From Alopecurus myosuroides (Eukaryota > Streptophyta > Magnoliopsida > Poales > Poaceae): 64,000 nucleotides of DNA. The notes under the pieces were generated by a model that was given only the letters and a program-made list of their open reading frames with translations, ran no database searches and was not told the DNA's origin. Below are positions 10,961-17,830 of the stretch, piece after piece. Positions within the stretch are counted from its first letter, which is position 1; each line of letters opens with the position of its first letter. The stretch is from contig CM054061.1 of assembly GCA_028641055.1 (NCBI GenBank), positions 119,603,186 to 119,667,185 of the forward strand. The letters run 5' to 3'. The translations under genes were made by a program, and so were the position numbers.

Positions 10961-10970
10961 TCTGATACCA
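10961..10970 (-). other. Primer binding site of the copia element
   Basis: The minus strand reads TGGTATCAGA directly after the 5' LTR, matching the 3' end complement of initiator tRNA-Met, the usual plant copia primer. Confidence 0.85.
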
Positions 10971-11105
10971 TGTTAGGAATAGGAATATGCAACTTGTATT
11001 CCACGGGGCCAAAGACCACAATATATAGTACATGTACAGGTGGCAATATGCAGGGGACCCCCTGTGCAATAGGGAAACTACTAATATACACATATGTCTC
11101 TAACA
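10971..11105 (-). repeat. 5' LTR of the copia element
   Basis: This is the right copy of the 135-bp LTR, bordered by the PBS on the inside and by the CGGAG target duplication on the outside. Confidence 0.9.
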
Positions 11106-11749
11106 CGGAGGAGGCAGCCCATATGGCCGGAGCAGCACGCCGGGCTGTACTCCTTCGAGACCGCGCAGAACGAGGGCGCATACTGCCAGGTCCGCGGCGT
11201 CCTCGAGCACGCTCTGGAGACGCACCAGAGGGAAGAGGCGGCGCGAGAGGTGCGCCGGCAGCTGCCGAGAACGCTGCATCGGCCGAGCAGCAGGCCATCA
11301 TCGCGCTGTACGAGGCAGACCGGCGGCAGGTGGCGCTGCAGAGCGAGCGGCGCAACCGTCCGCCCTCCGAGCAGGCGCAGCTGCACCGGCTGCGGGTGCA
11401 AGGCCGAGCGGAGCGGGCGGAGCAACGCTGGCTCGCCGCGGCGAGGGAGGGCGAAGCTACTCCCTCCAACCAGCTGGTGGCGAAGGCGGGCCGCGAGGAG
11501 GACGCCGATGAAGACGACGATGCCTAGGGTAGTCGTCGCATAGATGTTTTAGTTTAAATTTCCGTCGAATATGTACGCACTTCGCTAAATCAATAAAATT
11601 CGCCTAGTTTTTCAAATTGCGTTTGTTTGGGCCGAAATTTAGGCTCGGGGAGCGACTGGGAAGACTGCCCCCAGATTCCAGAATAGCGTCGTTTGGCGTC
11701 GCGGCGGCGTTTTGTGCCCTTGGGGGCGCAACGACTGGAGATGGCCTTA

Positions 11750-12185
11750 CAGCCTGAGCAGCAACCAGCCGTCGCACCCACACGCTGCGGCACTATGCTG
11801 GCACGCCGTCCCCTGCGAGCCCGTACGTTCGGCGCGCGTCTGCCGCTGCTCCTGGTGCGTTCGCCCGCATCATCGTACCAGTGTTCTCCTCGGGAACCCG
11901 CCTCCACTGTCTCCCCTGCTTCTACTCAGGCCCTGCCAAGTCCGGATGCATACTAAGATTTTGTCAGATGTGCTGATGCAGCTAGCAGGGACGAACTCCT
12001 GCTGCGTCGGTGTCCCTGTGATGTACGCGATGGCGTCAACCTATGATCAAAAGTGCACCGGCGGTGTTGTGTACCTGACGAGCGCGAGAATAAATCTTGA
12101 TGTGCTGGAAAACATGACAGCGGTGGTCTCCACCAGCGAGAGGAGGTCCTTGCTGGCGGCATTATCCGGTGATATAGCTTCGGGT
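11750..12185 (+). pseudogene. Gene fragment of unknown identity, interrupted by a hAT element
   Basis: In one frame, 11951-12185 encodes an open, protein-like stretch including SDVLMQLAGTNSCCVGVPVM, YDQKCTGGVVYL and LDVLENMTAVVSTSERRSLL. When the hAT insertion and one CTTCGGGT target copy are ignored, the frame would run from 12185 into 14663 and stop within a few codons, with 3'-UTR-like sequence after it. I do not recognise the family. The 5' part (11750-11950) is GC-rich and its coding frame is unclear. It could be the last exon of a host gene, or a captured fragment. Confidence 0.35.
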
Positions 12186-12784
12186 CAAGGCCGGTCCTGG
12201 GGTGGGGCGGGAGGGGCGCCGCCCAGGGTCCAGAAATTTTTGGGGACCCTCCCTGTTATACATACGCTAGTACTAGCTATAATTACGTAACCAATTCTTA
12301 AAAAATGGGTATATGTTATATGTACGTGACGAAAAAAAGAAAGAAAAATGGCCTGAAAGGAGCAGCGTACCACGTAGAAATTGGGCCTTGTATTTTGGTT
12401 TCAGGCCTGTGAGCTCGGAGAGGAAAGGACTAGCGAGCACTTTAAGTAAACTACCTTGCGAGTTGCTAGCGTGGCTGGTAGTTTTGTGCTTCCGAGGATC
12501 GATTCCATCACATCAGGATCTATTCATTGAATACACCGATCGGCGACAGCTATCGAAAACACATCTGATTGTCCTGATTCGTTCCCATGCGCCATACCGA
12601 GCGGCAGGTGATCTATTTGATTAATTTTGGTCTTCTCTAGTTCTCTATTTTAGGTGGGTTATGCTTTAATTTTGACTACTAGTTACTTTTTGCTTTTAAC
12701 GCTCTTATGAAGACTCTATCTGGTAGTGCGAAAAAGAAAATTAAATATTGATCTACAAGATGAAGACATCAACAAGAAGATAAA

Positions 12785-12984
12785 ATGTGAGTGATCATGA
12801 GCACATATTTAATTCATCTTCTACAGAATTTGCTAGTGTTGATGAGAAACCTGTCCGTGTGGATATTTATGACCCGCCAAATTGGGCAATCTTGGTAATA
12901 AAGCATGTGACACATTTTTTGTATTTTTATTGGAGAAGGGTCGTAATAGAGAAAAATATTAAATTTCGTTTGAATGACAAGTAA
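12785..12984 (+). pseudogene. Remnant of hAT transposase N-terminus
   Basis: The frame contains VDIYDPPNWAIL, VIKHVTHFL and VIEKNIKFRLNDK. This resembles the conserved DIYDPxxWxNLDxKxRDxLVExGP region before the TTF zinc finger of plant hAT-like proteins, recalled from the family. The expected cysteine-rich finger and catalytic domain are missing, so this is a fossil. Confidence 0.5.
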
Positions 12985-13453
12985 GACATTTTATATCCAT
13001 TATAACAATATGTAATGGAGAGGTACATGGTCAAATGGTTAGGGCATCTCCAGCCGTCCCCCCAGAGCCCCCAGGGGGGCCTTTTCGTGGCGGAAGCGGC
13101 GAATAGCGTCGTTTCTTCACCACTCGGCCCCCCAGAGGCCCAAATAGCGCTGTTTCGGCGCTATTTCGCGCCGTGGCACCCAGGCCAAACCAAGCCCGCT
13201 GGGTTCGGCCTGGGGGGGGGGGGGGCGAAACTGCGCGGCCACGCGGGCGGGCCAGCTCTGTCAGCGACGCAACGAGAAAGCGCGCGAACAGGATCCACCG
13301 CCCGTGACCTTCTTCTCGGCGCCCGCGCCGTCAAAGGCTGCCGGAGTAATGGCGTGGCGCCCGGCCAGTGCATGCGCCCCAGTCAAAGGCTGCCGGATTA
13401 ATGGCGGGGGCAGCAGCGGTGACACGCGCGGCGCAGCGACTGGACCGCCAGGC

Positions 13454-13460
13454 TATAAAA
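13454..13460 (+). promoter_or_regulatory. TATA box of the element C gene
   Basis: TATAAAA lies 108 bp upstream of the ATG at 13562. The pyrimidine-rich CCTCCTCCTCCCC leader between them resembles a plant 5' UTR and is shared with B and D. Confidence 0.65.
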
Positions 13461-13561
13461 AGGGTGCTCGGCCCTCGCCGTCCGCCCATTCTTGCCTCCT
13501 CCTCCCCGCCGCTCCCCATTCTAGCCTCCTTCTTCTCTCCCCCTCGCCGCGCCTAGCAACG

Positions 13562-14206
13562 ATGGACGGCCTCTGGGATGCGTGGCCCGAGAGCGACGGC
13601 GAGGAACAACAGGAAGAGGCGCCGGCGCAGCAGCCGCCGCAGGGACTAGCGGCGCCCGAGCAGCCGCCGCAGGGACTAGCGGCGCCCGAGCAGCCGCCTG
13701 TCCAGGCAGAGCTCGCGCCTGATAAGGAGGCGGCGCAGGCTGCTCGGCAGGCTGCCCGGCGCTGGAGGAGGGAGCGGAGGCTGCAGCCGATATGGCCGGA
13801 GCAGCACGCCGCCCTGTACTCCATCGAGACCGCGCAGAACGAGGGGACGTACCGCCAGGTCCTCGGCGGCCTCGAGCAGGCGGCGGCGGCGGCGGAGGCT
13901 GCCGCCGTTCGGGCGTCTCTGGAGACTCATCAGAGGGAAGAGGCCGAGCGTGAGGTGCGCCGGCAGCTGGCCGAGAACGCTGCATCAGCCGAGCAGCAGT
14001 CGATCATCGCGCAGTACGAGGCCGACCTGCGGCAGGTGGCGCTGCGGAGCGAGCGGCGCACCCGCCAGCCCTCCGAGCAGGCGCAGCTGCACCGGCTGCG
14101 GGTGCAAGGCCGGGCGGAGCGGCACCGGCTCGCCGCGGCGAAGGATGACGGCGAGGCTGGTCCCTCCAACCGGCTCGCCGCGGCGAAGGAAGACGACGAC
14201 GCCTAG
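13562..14206 (+). CDS. Payload ORF of element C, 214 aa, helical Ala/Glu/Arg-rich protein of unknown function
   Basis: I chose the ATG at 13562 because MDGLWDAWPESD matches the starts in B and D and follows the TATA box by the same spacing. The longer upstream frame is promoter sequence. The order is an acidic Trp-containing N-terminus, a Pro/Gln region with an 11-aa duplication (PPQGLAAPEQP twice), a basic patch (RRWRRERR), a conserved core (PIWPEQHAALYSIETAQNEG), then a long Ala/Glu/Gln/Arg-rich segment likely to be helical or coiled coil, ending in an acidic tail. AVRASLETHQREE weakly resembles a ubiquitin-interacting motif. D has the same architecture. No enzyme motif is seen, and no transposase or Myb-like Harbinger ORF1 features are present. 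Confidence 0.7.
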   Translation: MDGLWDAWPESDGEEQQEEAPAQQPPQGLAAPEQPPQGLAAPEQPPVQAELAPDKEAAQAARQAARRWRRERRLQPIWPEQHAALYSIETAQNEGTYRQVLGGLEQAAAAAEAAAVRASLETHQREEAEREVRRQLAENAASAEQQSIIAQYEADLRQVALRSERRTRQPSEQAQLHRLRVQGRAERHRLAAAKDDGEAGPSNRLAAAKEDDDA

Positions 14207-14285
14207 GATAGTCGTCGATGTTTTAGTTTTACTTCTCGATGTTTAGTTTAAATTCGCGTCGAATTGTACGAAGTTTGCCTAATTC

Positions 14286-14291
14286 AATAAA
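14286..14291 (+). terminator. Polyadenylation signal of the element C gene
   Basis: AATAAA lies 80 bp after the stop codon at 14206, in the same position relative to the gene as in elements A and D. Confidence 0.55.
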
Positions 14292-14662
14292 AATCGCCTA
14301 TTTTCGAATTGTGTTTGTTTGGGCCGAATCATGGGCTCGGGGAGCGACTGGGAAGCCTGCCCCCCAGGTTCCAGAATAGCGCCGCTTAGCGCCGCGGCGG
14401 CCCCAAAACGGCGGCGTTTTGGGCCCTGGGGGAGCGCAACGACTGGAGATGCCCTTAGTTTAGTGGAATGTTTTTATGTAAGTTGTTCAATTCGATAAAC
14501 TTCAAGAGTTATTTTGTGTATGATGAGTTTAGATATTGAAAGCATATTACTTATAGTCTCAAAAAACATGAAACTAGTGTTATATGTATACTTATACTAA
14601 GGGGCCCGAAGTCTTAGTCTCGCCCGAGCCCCCGAAATCTCAGGACCGGCCCTGCTTCGGGT

Positions 14663-15283
14663 CCTCTCCAGTAAAAGGTACTATAGAAGTTGCCCTTTAA
14701 AATCATAGAGCCGACTCTGCGCAAAGGAGGGCCTCCGCATCACCATGCACTAAGTTGTTAATCTCTTCCAGCTGTTTGTCTTGTCTTGTATCACACTTGA
14801 TCCGTGCTTAATTAATTCTCAGCGGTGACCGGATGTGTTGAGTTCCACCTTGTGTAGGTCTGGAAGCTTGCAGGTTTTAGTAATTTTAGATATGGTGATC
14901 ATGTGTATCTGATGGTATAACCATACAAAAATCACAATGAGTAAGAGTTAGTCACCTGTACATTCTTTACTGCGTCAGATTTATGATATTCAGTTGAGGG
15001 GTTCTGTAAGGGCACCTCAAATTGCCAATAGAAATAAATTAAACATTCACTTATTCTCATATAATATTGACAAATGATGTACATCCCCCTTCTAAACTCG
15101 GAAGCTACGTTCAGCAGGTCAATCTGCAAGTATAAGATGCATTAAGCAAGAATGACGCGACACTTCATACTGCCAATAGAAAGAACGTATACATTCACTT
15201 GTTTCTGAAAATCAATATTCACCGGCGATATACATTACCATTCTAAACTTTGAAGCTACATTGAGCATGTCAATGCGCAGGTA
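14663..15283 (+). other. Flank of the broken gene, non-coding, with a diverged tandem duplication
   Basis: This resumes the sequence interrupted by the hAT element. A stop codon follows within a few codons of the junction, and then sequence resembling a 3' UTR. At 15021-15280 two diverged copies of a roughly 110-bp block (GCCAATAGAAA, ACATTCACTT, TTCTAAACT, GAAGCTAC) repeat with a period near 150 bp. No gene is visible. Confidence 0.4.
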
Positions 15284-15407
15284 CTCTCTCCGTCTCATAA
15301 TAAATGTCTCAAAGTTGGACGAAACTAGACGTATCTAACACTAAAATCTATCTAGATACATCCAATTTTGTCTAACTTTGAGACAATTAATTTAAGACGG
15401 AGAAAAT
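15284..15407. mobile_element. Stowaway-like MITE
   Basis: It begins after TA with CTCTCTCCGTCTCATAATAA and ends with TTTAAGACGGAGAAAA. The ends are inverted repeats of the CTCCCTCCGT type, but the right TA is mutated. It is about 124 bp long with no coding capacity. Confidence 0.6.
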
Positions 15408-16466
15408 GCAAGAATCATTAACCAAGAATTAGGAAAAGTCAAGTCAGGGACATGGTTCTCGTTGCTCTGCCTGGCGTCTTTAGGAGAATGAGTACAACCA
15501 GACCGAGCTTGTAGTGCAAACCGACGAAGCGAGGATGGGGCTGCCAGCAGCGTCCGCATCAGGAACGGGCCGCCAGTGGATTCGTGGCTTCACACGGCAC
15601 GAGGCTGGGGACGGACAGCGGTGCATCGGGCTGGGGGCGTAGTGGCATGGCATCCTCTTCTGGTGACGGCGAGCGTTGATGCGGCCGCCGGCCGCTTCGG
15701 CGTCTGGATGGGCGAGAAGGTGAGCGCGGCACGGAGGCTTCCGGCGACGACTACCTCTCAGAGACTCTCACCGGTACCGAGCTTGTCGCTTCAAGAGAAT
15801 GGGAATTGATGCGAGTCAAGTTTCGTACTCGCTCCGATTGTTGGAAGCTATACCTATAATTTGTATGTGATTCGTTTATTTGTGGCGATACATTTTTAGA
15901 ATTGAAGGGAGTAATATTTTCAAAACATGGGGTACTTAACAAAATTGGAAGTAGAGGTGGCACGTACGATTTTGATCGACCGGCCATTCCCGCTTCGGAT
16001 GCACGGATACAGAAAACAACCGGATTCACAAGATACGACGCCCCCGAATTATAATTGGCTTGTATTACCCACAATGCCAATTTTACTACCAATTTTTCTT
16101 TTTGAAAATAAATTTTACTACCAAATACCATATACCTTAATATGAACGGAACTGTACTCGTGTGAGACAGAAGAGATGTATGGAACTGTACACGCATACC
16201 TGAAAAATGTTTATCCGTTCTTGGTTGGTGCTGATAGCATCATACCACTAGCTGAATCTGATCTTCATTCTCTCCGTGAAAAGATAACCGGCAGTACTCT
16301 TTTATGGCACATCTTCTTCCCTCGCAAGGAATATTTGGAGATGCACATACTCCATGATGATGCAATGCAATACGTGTAATTTCTCTCGATAAATAAGATA
16401 TTCCTGCGATGAATAAACATTGTATCAACTCCTTAATAACAGAAAAAATATCGAGTAGTGTGTGAC
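15408..16466. other. Intergenic sequence with a GC-rich island
   Basis: A GC-rich block at about 15470-15800 has short open frames, but none shows a recognisable domain. The rest is AT-rich, with a Stowaway-like end (GAAGGGAGTAAT) near 15903. No gene is supported. Confidence 0.3.
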
Positions 16467-16822
16467 TAAGGGCATCTCCAGCCGTCCCCCAGAGCCCGGG
16501 GGGGCCTTTTTCGCGGCGGAAGCGGCGAATAGCGCCGTTTCTTCACCACTCGCCCCCCCAGAGGCTCAAATAGCGCCGTTTCGGCGCTATTTCGCGCCGC
16601 GACACCCAGGCCGAACCCAGCGGGCGTGGGCCAGCTCTGTCAGCGACGCGACGGGAAAGCGCGGGAACAGCCCGTGACATTCTTCTCGGCGCCCGCGCCG
16701 TCAAAGGCTGCCGGAGTAATGGCGTGGCGGCCGCCCAGTGCATGCGCCCCAGTCAAAGGCTGCCGGATTAATGGCGGGGCGGCAGCGCTGACACGCGCGG
16801 CGCGGCGACTGGCCCGACAGGC

Positions 16823-16829
16823 TATAAAA
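16823..16829 (+). promoter_or_regulatory. TATA box of the element D gene
   Basis: TATAAAA lies 115 bp before the ATG at 16938, preceded by the shared GGCTGCCGG...TAATGGCG pair at about 16705-16780. Confidence 0.65.
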
Positions 16830-16937
16830 AAGGGTTCCCGTCCCTCTCCGTCCGCCCATTCTCGCCTCCTCCTCCTCGCCGTTCTCCTCCTCCTCGCCGT
16901 TCTCCTCCATTCCAGCCTCCCCTTCCTCGCCGCAACG

Positions 16938-17573
16938 ATGGACCGTCTCTGGGACGCGTGGCCCGAGAGCGACGACGACGAGCTACCACAAGAAGTGGCG
17001 TCGGAGCAGCATCCGACGCAGGAAGCGGCGGCGCCCGAGCAGCCGCCTGTGCAGAACGCGGTGCCGCCTGAGCAGGAAGCGGCGCGTGCTGCCCGGCGTG
17101 CTGCCCGTCGCTTGAAGAGGAGGCAGCCCATATGGCTGGAGCAGCACGCCGGGCTGTACTCCTTCGAGACCGCGCAGAACGAGGGCGCGTACCGCCAGGT
17201 CCGCGGCGTCCTCGAGCAGGCGGCGGAAGCGGCGGAGGCTGCCGCCATTCGGGCCTCTCTGGAGACGCACCAGAGGGAAGAGGCGGCGCGAGAGGTGCGC
17301 CGGCAGCTGGCCGAGAACGCTGCCTCGGCCGAGCAGCAGACCACCATCGCGCTGTACGAGGCCGACCGGCGGCAGGTGGCGCTGCAGAGCGAGCGGCGCA
17401 ACCGTCCGCCCTCCGAGCAGGCGCAGCTGCACCGGCTGCGGGTGGCAGGCCGAGCGGAGCGGGCGGAGCAAAGCTGGCTCGCCGCGGCGAGGGAGGGCGA
17501 AGCTGGTCCCTCCAACCAGCTGGTGGCGAAGGGGGGCCGCGAGGAGGACGCCGATGAAGACGACGATGCCTAG
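16938..17573 (+). CDS. Payload ORF of element D, 211 aa, same family as element C
   Basis: The ATG at 16938 begins MDRLWDAWPESDDDE. The conserved core PIWLEQHAGLYSFETAQNEG follows a basic patch (RRLKRRQ, NLS-like). The long Ala/Glu/Arg-rich helical segment carries AAIRASLETHQREE, and the tail is EEDADEDDDA. The Pro/Gln duplication of C is absent here. The frame is fully open, unlike the copy in B. Two independently placed copies (C, D) staying open while being diverged suggests either constraint or recent amplification. I recognise no function. Confidence 0.7.
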   Translation: MDRLWDAWPESDDDELPQEVASEQHPTQEAAAPEQPPVQNAVPPEQEAARAARRAARRLKRRQPIWLEQHAGLYSFETAQNEGAYRQVRGVLEQAAEAAEAAAIRASLETHQREEAAREVRRQLAENAASAEQQTTIALYEADRRQVALQSERRNRPPSEQAQLHRLRVAGRAERAEQSWLAAAREGEAGPSNQLVAKGGREEDADEDDDA

Positions 17574-17658
17574 GGGTAGTCGTCACATAGTCAATAAAAT
17601 TTCCGTCGATGTTTATTAGTTTAAATTTCCGTCGAATATGTACGCAATTCGCTAAATC

Positions 17659-17664
17659 AATAAA
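17659..17664 (+). terminator. Polyadenylation signal of the element D gene
   Basis: AATAAA lies 86 bp after the stop at 17573. A further AATAAAA occurs at about 17592. Confidence 0.5.
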
Positions 17665-17830
17665 AATCGCCGCGTTTTTCAAATTGCGTTTGTTTAGGCC
17701 GAAATTTGGGCTCGGGAGCGACTGGGAAGACTGCCCCCCAGCTTTCAGAATAGCGCCGTTTGGCGCCGCGGCGGTCCCAAAACGACGACGTTTTGGGCCC
17801 TGGGGGGCGCAACGACTGGAGATGCCCTAA

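Larger units (their letters stand above)
6441..11105 (-). mobile_element. Ty1/copia retrotransposon, 4.67 kb, lacking a recognisable gag
   Basis: LTRs of 135 bp (TGTTA...TAACA) lie at 6441-6575 and 10971-11105 and differ at one visible site (G at 6485, A at 11015), indicating a recent insertion. The target duplication CGGAG is exact (6436-6440, 11106-11110). The element reads on the minus strand. The primer binding site TGGTATCAGA abuts the 5' LTR and a purine tract abuts the 3' LTR. One long ORF covers protease, integrase, reverse transcriptase and RNase H. No CCHC zinc knuckle or Gag domain is visible between PBS and protease. Domain order PR-INT-RT-RH defines Ty1/copia. Confidence 0.9.
6241..11527 (+). 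pseudogene. Payload gene of element B, broken by a stop, a retroelement and frame changes
   Basis: The ATG at 6241 begins MDRLWEAWPESDDDE, close to the starts in C and D, but TAG at 6331-6333 ends the frame after about 30 codons. The copia element enters at 6441 after the target CGGAG, and homology resumes at 11106 with RRRQPIWPEQHAGLYSFE. About 40 bp of the Ala-rich region present in D are missing near 11213, with a frame change. The end, LVAKAGREEDADEDDDA, is again recognisable before TAG at 11525-11527. The gene is clearly non-functional. Its sequence is closer to D than to C. Confidence 0.8.
5737..11746 (+). mobile_element. Element B: PIF/Harbinger-like TIR element split by a copia insertion
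   Basis: The left end is GGGCATCTCCAG at 5737 and the right end is CTGGAGATGGCC at 11746, one mismatch from the family consensus. TTA flanks both sides (5734-5736, 11747-11749). Removing the copia insertion and its TSD leaves about 1.34 kb, matching C and D. It contains the conserved TATA box, a disrupted payload gene and AATAAA near 11590. The left subterminal palindrome (AAATAGCGCCG/CGGCGCTATTT) is intact near 5833-5856 and the right one is partly lost. Confidence 0.8.
13042..14454 (+). mobile_element. Element C: PIF/Harbinger-like TIR element with intact payload gene
   Basis: The ends are GGGCATCTCCAGCCG and the inverse of GGGCATCTCCAGTCG. TTA flanks both sides (13039-13041, 14455-14457). 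The left subterminal palindrome spans about 13142-13166 and the right CCCAAAACG/CGTTTTGGG-type hairpin about 14402-14423. The gene, TATA box and AATAAA all lie within 1413 bp. It is inserted in the hAT element, so it is younger than that insertion. Confidence 0.85.
12186..14654 (+). mobile_element. hAT element (non-autonomous remnant) containing element C
   Basis: The left terminus CAAGGCCGGTCCTG at 12186 and right terminus CAGGACCGGCCCTG ending at 14654 are inverted repeats with one mismatch. The 8-bp duplication CTTCGGGT is perfect (12178-12185 and 14655-14662), as expected for hAT. Inside is a short remnant of a TTF-zinc-finger/DUF4371-type hAT transposase, and element C is inserted at 13042-14454. 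Without C the hAT is about 1.05 kb, so most of the transposase is deleted. Confidence 0.85.
16470..17827 (+). mobile_element. Element D: PIF/Harbinger-like TIR element with intact payload gene
   Basis: The ends match C, and TAA flanks both sides (16467-16469, 17828-17830). The left palindrome AAATAGCGCCG/CGGCGCTATTT lies at about 16568-16592. The right hairpin CCCAAAACG/CGTTTTGGG lies at about 17765-17790. It is 1358 bp long, with TATA box, ORF and AATAAA in order. Confidence 0.85.

Noticed and set aside
13304..13561. N-terminal extension of the element C ORF
   Set aside because: It covers the promoter and TATA box. It is not conserved as protein, whereas the ATG at 13562 matches B and D.
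16640..17515. 291- and 286-codon minus-strand frames over element D (and equivalents in A and C)
   Set aside because: They are shadows of the GC-rich payload gene on the opposite strand. They lack a promoter and their homology follows the plus-strand frame.
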